A stretch of 64,000 nucleotides of DNA from Bog-473 sp963730785 (GCA_963730785.1 CAVSTF010000016.1:186001-250000), one strand, 5' to 3'; numbered from the stretch's first letter, positions 35,691-44,572 are shown. Program-made: numbers and translations. The notes: generated by a model from the sequence alone, not told the origin.

Positions 35691-36362
35691 GTGCGCATCC
35701 TGGTGGTTGACGACGATTTGGCGGTACGCCGATCCATTGACCGAGCCCTGCGTCTGGAGGGCTACGAGGTCACCACTGTCGGTTCCGGCGGCGAGGCCCT
35801 CGAGTCACTGGCTCAGTCCCCGCCCGATGCGATCGTGCTCGACCTTCAGCTGCCCGACCTCGATGGCCTGGCCGTCTGCCGCCGCATGCGGAGCGCCGGG
35901 GACGACACACCGGTGCTCATGCTCACGGCCCGCCAAGCCGTCGACGACCGGGTCCAAGGGCTCGATGCCGGAGCCGACGACTACCTGGTCAAGCCCTTTG
36001 CCTTGGCCGAGCTGCTCGCTCGGCTCCGCGCCCTGCTCCGTCGCCGCTTCGAAGGCGAGGGTGGCCTGCTGCGCTTCGGCGACCTGACGTTGGACCTGTC
36101 CTCGCGCCAAGCCCATCGGGGCGAGCGGGCCTTCACGTTGACCCGGATTGAGTTCGATCTGCTCGAGATCTTCCTGCGCCATCCCCGCCAGGTGTTGACC
36201 CGCGAGGTGCTCCTCAACCGGGTCTGGCGCTTCGACTTCGACTCGGGCACCAACTCGCTGGCCGTCTACGTGGGCTACCTCCGCCGCAAGACCGAGGAGG
36301 GCGGCGAGCCCCGCTGCATTCACACCGTCCGTGGCGTGGGGTACGTACTCAGGGACGTATGA
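35691..36362 (+). CDS. OmpR-family response regulator
   Basis: A 223-residue two-component regulator. The receiver domain (1-120) has the acidic pocket VVDDD at residues 5-9, phospho-acceptor Asp51 (IVLDLQLPDLDG), Thr in MLTA and Lys101 in YLVKPFALAEL. The DNA-binding winged helix (130-223) ends in LAVYVGYLRRKTEEG and HTVRGVGYVLRD. It overlaps the histidine kinase gene by 4 bp (ATGA), so the pair is translated together. The arrangement resembles MprA/MprB or TcrA-type systems; the signal is unknown. The GTG start follows GGAGAGG. Confidence 0.94.
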   Translation: MRILVVDDDLAVRRSIDRALRLEGYEVTTVGSGGEALESLAQSPPDAIVLDLQLPDLDGLAVCRRMRSAGDDTPVLMLTARQAVDDRVQGLDAGADDYLVKPFALAELLARLRALLRRRFEGEGGLLRFGDLTLDLSSRQAHRGERAFTLTRIEFDLLEIFLRHPRQVLTREVLLNRVWRFDFDSGTNSLAVYVGYLRRKTEEGGEPRCIHTVRGVGYVLRDV

Positions 36363-37720
36363 CCTTCCGCACCCGGTTGGTCCTGGCCTCCACGGTGGCC
36401 GTGCATGGTCGCCGTGCTGGCCGCCTCCAGCGCCTCCTACCTGGCCGCTCGCAACACCCTGCTCAACGCGGCCGACACCTCGCTCCAGACCGCCGCCAAC
36501 AAGGTGGACGCCGGCCAGAGCATTGAACACCACCAACGCCGCCCTGGAGCAGATCGTCGACTCGGCCGGCTCCTTGGTGGTGGCCGACGACCTCCCGGTG
36601 ACGGCCCAGGTCCGTCGGGTGGCCGCCGGGCAGGCCCCGGCCTTCTTCACCACGGTCACCGTCGACGGCAACCAACTGCGCGAGCTGGTCCAGCCCCTGT
36701 CGGTCGGCGCCGCCATTGCCGGACAGCCGTTGATCGGCGGCGGGGCCCTGCAGATCGCCACCCTGCTCAATGCCGGCCCGCTTGTTGCGAAAGTTGGGGC
36801 TGGTCCTCACCGGGGTCGCCCTCATCGGCGTGCTGCTGGCCGTCCTCCTCGGCTTCCTGGTTGCCCGCACCGCCCTGGTCCCCCTCTATTCGTTGACCGC
36901 CACGGTGGAGGAACTGGCCGAGAACACCGACGGCAGCCACCGGCTGTGGGCGGGCGGACCCGACGAGCTCGGCCGTTTGCGACGCACCTTCAATCGGCTG
37001 CTCGAAGCCCTGGAGTCCTCGCGCCGCGCCCAGAGCCAGCTGGTGCTCGATGCCTCGCATGAGCTCCGCACCCCCCTCACCAGCCTGCGCACCAACCTGG
37101 AGGTGATCCGCCGGGTCGACGAGCTGTCCCTGGCCGATCGCTCCGTGCTGGTCGACGACGTCCTGGTCCAGCTCCAGGAACTCACCGACCTGGTGGGCGA
37201 CTTGGCCGAGTTGGCCCGGGGCGATCAACTGCCGGACCTGAGCGACACCATCCGGCTGGACCGGCTGGTCGCCGATGCCGTGGGGCTGGCCGTTACCCAT
37301 GGCCGCACCCACGACGTGGCCTTCGAGTTCCATGCCGAGGAATCGCTGGGTCGATGCCAACCCGATCGGCTGGCCCGGGCCGTCGGCAACCTGTTGGATA
37401 ATGCCCGCAAGTACAGCTCACGGGGCCAGATCGTCTCGGTGTGGTGCCGGGCCGGTGAGGTCATCGTGCAGGACCACGGACAGGGCATCGCCCCCGAGGA
37501 CCTGCCTCACATTTTCGACCGCTTCTACCGCTCCGCCACCGCCCGGTCCCAACCGGGTTCAGGCCTGGGCCTGGCCATCGTGGCCCAGGTCGCCAAGGCC
37601 GAAGGGGGCACCATCGTGGCCGAAGCGGTGCCGGACGGCGGCACTCGAATGACGCTCCGGCTCCCCTTGGTGGCACCACCGAGCCACGACCCCACCCTCG
37701 ACGCCGGACCGACCGTCTAG
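36359..37720 (+). CDS. Sensor histidine kinase (frame-disrupted)
   Basis: Partner of the response regulator. Pieces in order: TFRTRLVLASTVAV, MVAVLAASSASYLAARNTLL (first helix), an extracytoplasmic sensor (NTTNAALEQIVDSAGSLVVA), a second helix (LVLTGVALIGVLLAVLLGFL), HAMP, the H-box LDASHELRTPLTSL with the phospho-accepting His, the N-box GNLLDNARKYS and GSGLGLAIVAQVAKAEGG. Removing one base near 36402, 36522 and 36782 restores one frame of 452 codons plus stop. The catalytic half (36770 onward) is intact as sequenced. Probably sequence errors rather than a dead kinase. Confidence 0.9.
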
Positions 37721-37747
37721 CTACCCGACTCAGCCACTCGGTTTCAC

Positions 37748-38116
37748 CTATTCAGCGTCAATGAGCTCAATGCGGTTGCCGAAGGGGTCGTCGACGTAGC
37801 AACTGGCCCCGGCCGGCTGATCGGGATTCGGCCGGACCTCCACCCCCTGGGCGACCAGGGCGTCGGCCAGTGCGGCCAGGTCCCGCACCAGGAGCGCCGG
37901 GTGCGCCTTCTGGGCCGCTCGAAAGTCGGCTTCGACGCCCAGATGGACCACGGCCGCACCTGAGGTGAACCAGCAGCCACCCCGTTGCGCCATGGGTTCG
38001 GGCTTGGGCACTCGAGTGAAGCCGAGCAGGCCGGCGTAGAAGGCTTCGGCCTCGGATTCCCTTCCGGGAGGCATGGCCAGCTGCACGTGATCGAGCCCGA
38101 TCACTTCAAATCCCAT
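37748..38116 (-). CDS. VOC (glyoxalase/bleomycin resistance) family protein
   Basis: A 122-residue VOC protein: IGLDHVQLAMPPGRESEAEA, FYAGLLGFTRVPKP, AAVVHLGVEADF and the closing CYVDDPFGNRIELID, with His and Glu at the usual metal-ligand places. The start at 38116 is preferred; the frame extends to 38185 but the extra residues are Pro/Gly/Arg-rich and unlike the family. It is divergent from the bS22 gene. Confidence 0.86.
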   Translation of the reverse strand: MGFEVIGLDHVQLAMPPGRESEAEAFYAGLLGFTRVPKPEPMAQRGGCWFTSGAAVVHLGVEADFRAAQKAHPALLVRDLAALADALVAQGVEVRPNPDQPAGASCYVDDPFGNRIELIDAE

Positions 38117-38172
38117 GCCTGGCGCCCCTTCCATCCTCAGCCCCCGGCCTGGCACTCGGCCCCTGAGACCGC

Positions 38173-38178
38173 TAGCCT
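38173..38178 (+). promoter_or_regulatory. Candidate -10 box (TAGCCT), leaderless promoter of the bS22 gene
   Basis: TAGCCT lies 10 nt before the ATG at 38189 with no Shine-Dalgarno site between. The identical hexamer stands 6-9 nt before the starts at 43519 (- strand), 50480, 55918 and 57073. Confidence 0.5.
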
Positions 38179-38188
38179 GCCGCACGAC

Positions 38189-38287
38189 ATGGGATCACTG
38201 ATCAAGAAGCGCCGCAAGCGCATGCGCAAAAAGAAGCACAAGAAGATGTTGAAGGCCACCCGCTGGCAGCGGCGGGCCGGCAAGTAA
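38189..38287 (+). CDS. Small ribosomal protein bS22 (AURKAIP1/COX24 domain protein)
   Basis: A 32-residue, extremely basic protein with the IKKRRKRMRKKKHKKM core and QRRAGK end of the AURKAIP1/COX24 family. In mycobacteria this peptide is a bona fide small-subunit ribosomal protein, bS22. About half of its residues are Lys or Arg. There is no ribosome binding site; a TAGCCT box 10 nt before the ATG suggests a leaderless mRNA. The gene sits convergent to ispE. Confidence 0.9.
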   Translation: MGSLIKKRRKRMRKKKHKKMLKATRWQRRAGK

Positions 38288-38297
38288 CTCTGCCGCG

Positions 38298-39078
38298 TTA
38301 GATCTGGCCGTCCCACCCGGTGGGCACGGTGATCACGCTGATCAGCTGACCTTCCGCTTTGCCGACGGTGATGGTGCGCGCCCCGATGTCGGGCGCACCG
38401 CAGATCCCGCTCCACAAACCAGGTGGAGCCACTCCCGGCCAACACCGGCACCCCTCCGCTGTGCGTGGCCAATGCGTCGCGCCACGCCGCCAGCCTCGGC
38501 TCGACCACCAACGCTGCTGCCGCCAGTTCATTCGGACCCAGGTGCTGCTCGGTCGGACTCAAGGTGTCCCAGGCGGCGTAGACCTGCTGGGTGTTCACGC
38601 CGAATGGTGGGACCAGCAACCAGAAGCCCCGCCGCTCATAGGGCAGTGGCGTCACCCGTTCGCCCACTCCCTCGACCAGGGCGCGGCCCCCGCCCACGCA
38701 GAAGGGCACGTCGGAACCGAGGCTGAGGGCCAGGTCCAGGTCGTCGCTCCCGGCCCAGCGCAGTACCGCCGCCGCATCGGTGGAGCCACCACCGAGGCCG
38801 CCGCCGAGCGGGATCCGCTTGGTCACCCGCACCCGGGCCTTGCGGCTGACGGCCCGCAATGCCTGGGCGATGAGGTTGTCGTCCTCCGGCGGCAGGGCCT
38901 CGGCACGTGTGCCCGCCTCGGCGATCACCATCAAGCCCTCGCTGCCGTCGGTGAAGGTGAGCTCATCGCTCAAACTCAACGCCACCATTTCGGATCGGAG
39001 CTCATGGAACCCGTCTGCCCGCACGCCCGTTACTTCCAGGGTCAGGGTCAACTTGGCCGGCGCCACCACGGTGTTCAT
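38298..39078 (-). CDS. ispE: 4-diphosphocytidyl-2-C-methyl-D-erythritol kinase (frame-disrupted)
   Basis: GHMP kinase of the non-mevalonate isoprenoid pathway. It shows VVAPAKLTLTLEVTGVRADG, the ATP loop IPLGGGLGGGSTDAAAVLRW, LGSDVPFCVGGGRALVEG and GGVPVLAGSGSTWFVE. The last 30 residues (GAPDIGARTITVGKAEGQLI) lie in another frame. Removing one base near 38410 joins them and gives 259 codons plus stop, slightly short for IspE (about 280-310). The ATG overlaps the ksgA stop by 4 bp, as usual for ksgA-ispE. Confidence 0.92.
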
Positions 39079-40688
39079 TGGGCCAACCGTCCGAAATCTT
39101 CCACCGTGAGTTCTTCCGCCCGCGCTTCCGGGCGAATGCCGGCGCGCTCGAAGGCTTCGGGCTCCACCACGCCGGCCAAGGAACGCCGCAGCATTTTGCG
39201 GCGCTGGCCGAACCCGGCTTTGACCACGGTGGCCAACCGCTCGTAACTCACCAGCGCGGGGTCGACCGCCGGCTCGGGCCGTCGCACCATGCGGACCAGC
39301 ACCGACTCCACATTGGGTCGGGGAATGAACACCGAGGCCGGCACGCGTCCGGCCAGGCTGGCCTCAGCGAAGTAGGCCACCCGCACCGAGACCGATCCGT
39401 AGGCGCCATTGCCCACCGTGGCCGCCATCCGCTCCCCCACTTCGCGCTGGACCATGAACAACAGGCGGTCCACCGCCGGCACCTCCACCAGGGTGCGCAT
39501 GACCAACGGCGTGGCCACGTTGTAGGGCAGGTTGGCCACCATCGACCACGAACCGCCCCCACGCGCCTTCAGCAGTTCGGTCAGGTCCAGGGTCATGGCA
39601 TCGCCCTCAATGACCTCGACCCCCTCGGGCTCGGCCACCGTGCGCAGCACCGGCAGGATGTAGCGGTCCAGCTCGACCGCCACCACCCGGGCGCCCGTCT
39701 CGGCCAGGGCCAGCGTGAGTGAGCCCAAACCGGCCCCGAACTCGAGCACCTGTGACCCGGGACCGACCTCGGCCAGTCGAGCGATGCGCCGCACCGTATT
39801 GGGGTCGGCCACGAAGTTCTGCCCCAGCGCCCGACTGGGCTTCAGGCCATGCATGAGGAGCAGCTCGGCGATGTCAGCCCCCGAATGCGTCACCGAATTG
39901 GCCACGGCAAAGGCGGCACTCGCCGCGGCAGCCGAACTCGTGCGCAGTTCGTCCACCGTGCACTGCTTCACTTCGGCCACCGTGGCCCCGACGAACGGCA
40001 ACAATGCCGGCTCGTTCGGTCGGCCGCGGTGCGGCACCGGCGCCAAGAATGGACTGTCCGTCTCAATCAGCAGGCGATCCAACGGGCACAGCGCGGCGGC
40101 GGCCCGGACATCGCCGGCGTTCTTGAAGGTGATGATGCCGCTGAACGACACGAACATCCCGACTGCCAAGCACCGCTCAACCTCAGCCGGTCCACCGGTG
40201 AAACAGTGCAAGACGGTCCGCGTCGGCACGCCTTCAGTGGCCAACACGCTGAATAGGTCGTCCCAGGCATCCCGGGCGTGGATGACCAGAGCCAGGTCAT
40301 GTTGGTGGGCCAGGGCGATTTGCTCGGCGAACACGGTGCGCTGCGCCTCACGCGGTGAGTGCTCGTAGAAGTAGTCGAGCCCGCATTCGCCGACCGCCAC
40401 CACGGCGCCGTCGTCGCCAGCCAACGATTCGTCCAGCACTCGCACCACCCGCTCGGTGCCCTCACTGGCTTCGTGCGGATGCAGCCCGATGGCGGCCCAG
40501 GCCAATGGTCCGGCTGGCCGCTGACGCGAGGCGCGTGCGACCTCTACCGCTTGGCGTGACGTGGTCTCCCCGGTACCGATGCACACGACCCGGTCGATGC
40601 CCGCCTCGGCGGCACGGTCCAGTGCGGCTCCGCCGTCTTCGGTGTACTCCTCCTGCACGTGGCAGTGGGAGTCGAACCAGCCGTTCAC
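39075..40688 (-). CDS. tatD-ksgA: TatD nuclease fused in frame to KsgA 16S rRNA dimethyltransferase
   Basis: A single 537-codon frame. Residues 1-265 are a TatD metal-dependent deoxyribonuclease (FDSHCHVQEEYTEDG, IGLHPHEASEG, LVIHARDAWDDLFSVL, LLIETDSPFLAP, RNEP-type loop as RPNEPALLPF). Residues 266-537 are KsgA/RsmA, which dimethylates two adenines of 16S rRNA (LKPSRALGQNFVADPNTVRR, VLEFGAGLGSLTLALAETGA, SMVANLPYNVATPLV, RVPASVFIPRPNVESVLVRM). A GTG at 39893 stands just where a normal KsgA would begin, but no stop precedes it. So it is either a true fusion or KsgA also starts internally. It overlaps metG and ispE by 4 bp. Confidence 0.9.
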   Translation of the reverse strand: MNGWFDSHCHVQEEYTEDGGAALDRAAEAGIDRVVCIGTGETTSRQAVEVARASRQRPAGPLAWAAIGLHPHEASEGTERVVRVLDESLAGDDGAVVAVGECGLDYFYEHSPREAQRTVFAEQIALAHQHDLALVIHARDAWDDLFSVLATEGVPTRTVLHCFTGGPAEVERCLAVGMFVSFSGIITFKNAGDVRAAAALCPLDRLLIETDSPFLAPVPHRGRPNEPALLPFVGATVAEVKQCTVDELRTSSAAAASAAFAVANSVTHSGADIAELLLMHGLKPSRALGQNFVADPNTVRRIARLAEVGPGSQVLEFGAGLGSLTLALAETGARVVAVELDRYILPVLRTVAEPEGVEVIEGDAMTLDLTELLKARGGGSWSMVANLPYNVATPLVMRTLVEVPAVDRLLFMVQREVGERMAATVGNGAYGSVSVRVAYFAEASLAGRVPASVFIPRPNVESVLVRMVRRPEPAVDPALVSYERLATVVKAGFGQRRKMLRRSLAGVVEPEAFERAGIRPEARAEELTVEDFGRLAQ

Positions 40689-42238
40689 GCCTTCCGGCGG
40701 GGGAAGAGAGGGTCTCCCTTCACCACCGGCTGACCACCGGCATAGCCACCCCAGGCCGCATCATCGGGCACGTGAGCCGCGGTGGGATCACCCTCGACGC
40801 CAATGCGACGCCAGATTTCGGCCGCCGTGTCCGGCATGGCCGGTGAAATCAGGATGGCCACAATCCGCAACACCTCGAGCGCACTGCCCAGCACCGACTG
40901 AACGGCCGATCCCGGTTCCATCTTCCAGGGTTCGGTCGTTTCCAACTCGGCGTTGGCGGCGCCTATCAAACGCCAGGTGGCCTCGAGGGCTTCGTGCGGG
41001 GCCCAGCGAGACCAGGCGTCGGACGCGTCCGCCAAGGTGGTGGCGGCGCTGGCCGCCATGGGGCTGGCGGGGTCCGGTGCCGGGCCGATGCCGTCACATT
41101 TGGAGTGCACGACCGTGGTCACCCGGGACAGCAGGTTGCCCAGGTTGTTGGCCAAGTCGGAGTTGTAGCGGCTCACGATGCCTTCGAAGGAGAAGTCACC
41201 GTCGCCCCCGAGCGGCACTTCACGCAGCAGGTGGTAGCGCAGCGGGTCCACGCCGAACTCGTCGGCCAGGGACAACGGCGACACCTCGGTGATCTTGAGT
41301 TCGCGGGTTTCCGCTCCCTCACCGACCACACCCGACTGAATCATCGTCTTGCCCAGCTTCTGGCCGCCCATCAAGAGGTAGCCGTGGACGAAGATCTCCT
41401 CCGGCGGATCGATGCCCGCCGCCATGCACATGGCCGGCCACCACACGCAGTGGAATTTGAGGATGTCCTTGCCAATGAGATGGTGGGCTGCCCCCCACAT
41501 GGAAGCGAAACGATCCGAATCGGTGCCATACGAGGCCACGGTCAAGTAGTTGATGAGTGCGTCGTACCAGACGTAGAAGACGTGACCGCTGTCCCACGGC
41601 ACCGGGACGCCCCAGCTGAACGAGGTGCGGGTGATGGATACGTCCTTCAACCCACCCCGAATGAAGCCCAAGGCCTCATTGCGCTTGGAGGTCGGCCGCA
41701 CGAAGTTGGGATGCTGGTCGTAGTAGTCCAGCAACCGCTGCTCAAACTCACTGAGCTTGAAGAAGTAATTGTCCTCGGCCATCTCAATGACTGGGCGCCC
41801 GTGGACCGGGCATTTGCCATCAATGAGTTGATCGGCCGTGTAGTAGTCCTCACATGACACGCAGTACAGGCCGGTGTACGCGTCCAACTTGATGAACCCG
41901 TTGTCGTAAATCTTCTGCAGGAATTGCTGCACCACGGCATGGTGGCGGGGCTCGGTGGTGCGGATGAAGTCGTCGTTGCTGATGTTGAGCCGCTTCCAGG
42001 CCTCCTGGAATCGAGATGATGTCTGGTCGGTCCAATCCTGGGGCGTGGTCCCGTGGGCCTCGGCCGCTTCGACAATTTTGGCGCCGTGTTCGTCGGTGCC
42101 GGTCATGAACAGCACGTCGTCACCCAGCAACCGGTGCCAGCGGGCCAGGGCGTCGGCGTTCACGGTCGTGTACGCCGTGCCCACGTGTGGCGCGTCGTTG
42201 ACGTAGTAAATCGGAGTGGTCAGGTAGTAGGGCGGCAC
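40685..42238 (-). CDS. metG: Methionyl-tRNA synthetase
   Basis: A 517-residue class I synthetase charging tRNA-Met. It has the HIGH-type signature PHVGTAYTT, TGTDEHGAKIVEAAE, the zinc-type cysteines CVSCEDYYTAD and KCPVHG, WYDALINYLT and the KMSKS-type loop KLGKTMIQSG. No C-terminal tRNA-binding domain is present, as in many actinobacterial forms. The stop overlaps the start of tatD by 4 bp. Upstream, 61 bp separate it from rsmI. Confidence 0.96.
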   Translation of the reverse strand: MPPYYLTTPIYYVNDAPHVGTAYTTVNADALARWHRLLGDDVLFMTGTDEHGAKIVEAAEAHGTTPQDWTDQTSSRFQEAWKRLNISNDDFIRTTEPRHHAVVQQFLQKIYDNGFIKLDAYTGLYCVSCEDYYTADQLIDGKCPVHGRPVIEMAEDNYFFKLSEFEQRLLDYYDQHPNFVRPTSKRNEALGFIRGGLKDVSITRTSFSWGVPVPWDSGHVFYVWYDALINYLTVASYGTDSDRFASMWGAAHHLIGKDILKFHCVWWPAMCMAAGIDPPEEIFVHGYLLMGGQKLGKTMIQSGVVGEGAETRELKITEVSPLSLADEFGVDPLRYHLLREVPLGGDGDFSFEGIVSRYNSDLANNLGNLLSRVTTVVHSKCDGIGPAPDPASPMAASAATTLADASDAWSRWAPHEALEATWRLIGAANAELETTEPWKMEPGSAVQSVLGSALEVLRIVAILISPAMPDTAAEIWRRIGVEGDPTAAHVPDDAAWGGYAGGQPVVKGDPLFPRRKA

Positions 42239-42299
42239 CGGCGTCAGCGTACTGGCCTCGTCAGCCTCATTTGCCCTGCTGGGAACGGTTGAGATCCCC

Positions 42300-43181
42300 T
42301 CAGGGTTCGCTGCGGATGCGCAGGACGGATTCGTAGACCCGCCGCCGGGCTACGCCGAGCGAATCCGACAAGGCCTCGGCGATCTGACGTGGTCCATCAG
42401 CCGAGCCGCTGGCCAACCATTGCCGCACCGCCGTCTCCACCGCCTCGTCAGAGACCGGTCCCGCCGGTTCGGCGCCGGCCACCACCAGCACAACCTCGCC
42501 GCGCACCTCGCGGGCCGCCCACTCGGTGGCCGCCACATCAGCCCGGCCCCGCCACACCTCTTCGTGCACCTTGGTCAGTTCGCGCGCCACCGCCACTCGT
42601 CGGGCCGGATCGAACTCGGCCAAGTCGGCCAGCGTGGCCGCCACCCGGCCTGGGGCTTCCAAGAACACCGTCGTCCGCTCATCGGCCATGACGGCCTGCA
42701 ATCGCTCCCGGCGCTCGCCGCCCTTGCGAGGCAAAAAGCCCTCGACGCAGAATCGATCGGTCGCCAAGCCACTCACCACCAGGGCGGCGATGACCGAGGT
42801 GGCTCCCGGCACGACGCTGACCGGGTAGCCAGCCCCAATGACGGCCTCGACCAACAGCGAGCCCGGATCCGAGATCCCGGGCATGCCGGCATCGGTGACC
42901 ACGGCCACGGTGCCCCCGCCGGCCAAGCAACCAATCACCGAGGCGGCCCGTCCAGCTTCGTTGTGTTCATGGACCGACAGCAGCCGGTCACCCGTCGCCC
43001 CCTTGGCCGATATGCCAAAGGCCGACAGCAGTCCTCGGGTGCGCCGGGTGTCCTCGCAGCAGATGAGATCGGCCGTGGTCAGGACCTCGCGAGCCCGATC
43101 GGACAGGTCGCCCAAATTGCCGATCGGCGTGCCGACCAGGACCAGTTTTCCCGGGGTCGCCTCAGAGCCTTCGCTGATCAC
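42300..43181 (-). CDS. rsmI: 16S rRNA (cytidine-1402 2'-O)-methyltransferase
   Basis: A 293-residue RsmI of the tetrapyrrole-methylase fold. Motifs are LVLVGTPIGNLGDLSDRARE, CCEDTRRTRGLLSAFGI, VAVVTDAGMPGISDPGSLLV and GFLPRKGGERRERLQ. The reading frame runs on to 43481, but that part is antisense-frame noise over the DUF192 gene. The GTG at 43181 overlaps the DUF192 stop (GTGA), giving the expected N-terminus. Confidence 0.94.
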   Translation of the reverse strand: MISEGSEATPGKLVLVGTPIGNLGDLSDRAREVLTTADLICCEDTRRTRGLLSAFGISAKGATGDRLLSVHEHNEAGRAASVIGCLAGGGTVAVVTDAGMPGISDPGSLLVEAVIGAGYPVSVVPGATSVIAALVVSGLATDRFCVEGFLPRKGGERRERLQAVMADERTTVFLEAPGRVAATLADLAEFDPARRVAVARELTKVHEEVWRGRADVAATEWAAREVRGEVVLVVAGAEPAGPVSDEAVETAVRQWLASGSADGPRQIAEALSDSLGVARRRVYESVLRIRSEP

Positions 43182-43519
43182 TGCACCTCGCGGATCTCGA
43201 ACTGATCTCCCACTCGCACAGACAAGCGTTCCCAGAGCCCGGCCTCGGCCTGCACCACGCTGCGGACGCCCCGGCGGGGCAGGGCCAAGCGCCACGGTGG
43301 CATCCGGGTCAGAAACAGCACCACCAGATCGGCATTGAGAAACGCGACGTCGACGGGGGCCTGGGCGCCAAGGGTGTGGATCCACCGGGCGCCGCAGAGC
43401 TGCAAGCCGCCGGCTGGACCGCTTGGACCTGAACGACCCTGCCAGCGCTCGGAAATGGAGTCGGTCATCTGCAACGCGCACACCACGTCCCCGTCACGTA
43501 GCAGCCAACCGGACCGCAT
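43178..43519 (-). CDS. DUF192 family protein
   Basis: A 113-residue DUF192 protein, a small beta-rich family of unknown function. It shows WIHTLGAQAPVDVAFLNADL, LTRMPPWRLALPRRGVRSVV and the final EAGLWERLSVRVGDQFEI. The usual export signal is absent. It overlaps rsmI by 4 bp. A TAGCCT box 9 nt before the ATG suggests a leaderless start for the DUF192-rsmI transcript. Confidence 0.88.
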   Translation of the reverse strand: MRSGWLLRDGDVVCALQMTDSISERWQGRSGPSGPAGGLQLCGARWIHTLGAQAPVDVAFLNADLVVLFLTRMPPWRLALPRRGVRSVVQAEAGLWERLSVRVGDQFEIREVQ

Positions 43520-43528
43520 AGGGGCTTG

Positions 43529-43534
43529 AGGCTA
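43529..43534 (-). promoter_or_regulatory. Candidate -10 box (TAGCCT), leaderless promoter of DUF192-rsmI
   Basis: TAGCCT on the - strand, 9 nt before the ATG at 43519, with no Shine-Dalgarno site. It is divergent from the candidate bL37 promoter 48 bp away. Confidence 0.5.
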
Positions 43535-43581
43535 ATGGGTCCAGGCGGTCTCGCCGAACGGGAGACCCTCCCCAATGGGTC

Positions 43582-43587
43582 TAAGAT
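43582..43587 (+). promoter_or_regulatory. Candidate -10 box (TAAGAT), leaderless promoter of the bL37 gene
   Basis: TAAGAT stands 9 nt before the ATG at 43597. No ribosome binding site is present between the box and the start, so the transcript probably begins within 1-3 nt of the ATG. Confidence 0.5.
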
Positions 43588-43596
43588 GGCGAACTT

Positions 43597-43680
43597 ATGT
43601 CGAAACGGACTGTGAAGCGCAAACTCAGGGCCAAGAAGAAGGCCAACCACGGTAAGAAGCCGAATTGCGGTCGGGGCTAG
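43597..43680 (+). CDS. Large ribosomal protein bL37
   Basis: A 27-residue, very basic peptide whose KKANHGKKPN segment matches the conserved ANHGKRPN end of bL37, the small large-subunit protein found in mycobacterial ribosomes. The N-terminal part (SKRTVKRKLRAK) is Lys/Arg-rich as expected, with a short CGRG extension. Too short for most gene finders. It lies between the divergent DUF192 gene and the convergent phosphodiesterase. Confidence 0.85.
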   Translation: MSKRTVKRKLRAKKKANHGKKPNCGRG

Positions 43681-43686
43681 TCCCTC

Positions 43687-44559
43687 TCAGCTACTGCTGA
43701 ACCCGCTTTTCCACGCCACACCCTTCCCCGCCAGGACCTCGGAGAGCGTCGTCGGAAGATCAGAAATGATCCCGTCGACCCCCAGTCCAATCAACCGCTC
43801 CATGGCGGTTACTTCGTTGATGGTCCACACATGTACGGCCTTGCCGGTCTGGTGCGCCACGTCCACGAAGGCCTGGTCGACAATGACCAGATCGCCCTGA
43901 CGCTCCGGGACCTGGAAGGCCACCGCCGGGATCACTGGCGGCTCCGTCCCGTCCCGCACCGCCTGGTAGAAGGCGGCCGTCGCCATGGTGCCGGCCGACG
44001 TGGGTACGTCAGGGGCAAAGGTCCGGAAGCTGTCGGTCGCCGGATCTAGGAAGGACGCCACTATGACGTCGTCCGTACGCTTGTACTCGGCCAGTAGACG
44101 GGCCAGCGTTCCTTCGTACGGCGCCACCATGGGTGCCGTCTGCTTGATATCCAGGTTCAGCACCACCCCGGGGAACTCCTCCAGCACCTCGCGCAGCGAC
44201 ATGATCCCGAACTCGGGGTTCGTGGGCGCCCGGCCCCGGTAGGGATAGGCCGACTCAGGTTCCCCCGGCGTGACATCGGCTCCGGGAATGAACCAGTACG
44301 AGAAGTCGAGTTGGCGCAGCTCAGCCAGGGTGAAGCTGGCGATCAGACCGCTGGCCCCGGTGGTTCGGTCCACCGTGGCGTCGTGGCAGACCACCAACTC
44401 GCCGTCCGAGGTGGCGTGGACGTCCAGCTCGATGGCGGTGGCCCCGGCCGCCAAGGCCCGGGTAATGGCGAATCGGGTCGACGAGGGCGACTCCCATGCT
44501 CCCCCCTGATGGGCATACGAGATGATCCGACGTTCCAGCCACAGCGAGGAGGGAGGCAC
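43687..44559 (-). CDS. Glycerophosphodiester phosphodiesterase family protein
   Basis: A 290-residue GDPD-type TIM barrel that hydrolyses glycerophosphodiesters to glycerol 3-phosphate. The motif residues are seen in SYAHQGGAWESPSST (first His), AIELDVHATSDGELVVCHDA (Glu, Asp, second His) and LNLDIKQTAP. VHVWTINEVTAMERLIGLGV and DGIISDLPTTL close the barrel. No signal peptide. The GTG at 44559 is chosen because the extension to 45015 is antisense to the next gene and a TACGAT box ends 7 nt before it. Confidence 0.9.
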   Translation of the reverse strand: MPPSSLWLERRIISYAHQGGAWESPSSTRFAITRALAAGATAIELDVHATSDGELVVCHDATVDRTTGASGLIASFTLAELRQLDFSYWFIPGADVTPGEPESAYPYRGRAPTNPEFGIMSLREVLEEFPGVVLNLDIKQTAPMVAPYEGTLARLLAEYKRTDDVIVASFLDPATDSFRTFAPDVPTSAGTMATAAFYQAVRDGTEPPVIPAVAFQVPERQGDLVIVDQAFVDVAHQTGKAVHVWTINEVTAMERLIGLGVDGIISDLPTTLSEVLAGKGVAWKSGFSSS

Positions 44560-44566
44560 ATTCGCG

Positions 44567-44572
44567 ATCGTA
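44567..44572 (-). promoter_or_regulatory. Candidate -10 box (TACGAT), leaderless promoter of the GDPD gene
   Basis: On the - strand TACGAT ends 7 nt before the GTG at 44559. It shares a 42-bp divergent intergenic space with the + strand box at 44587. Confidence 0.4.
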
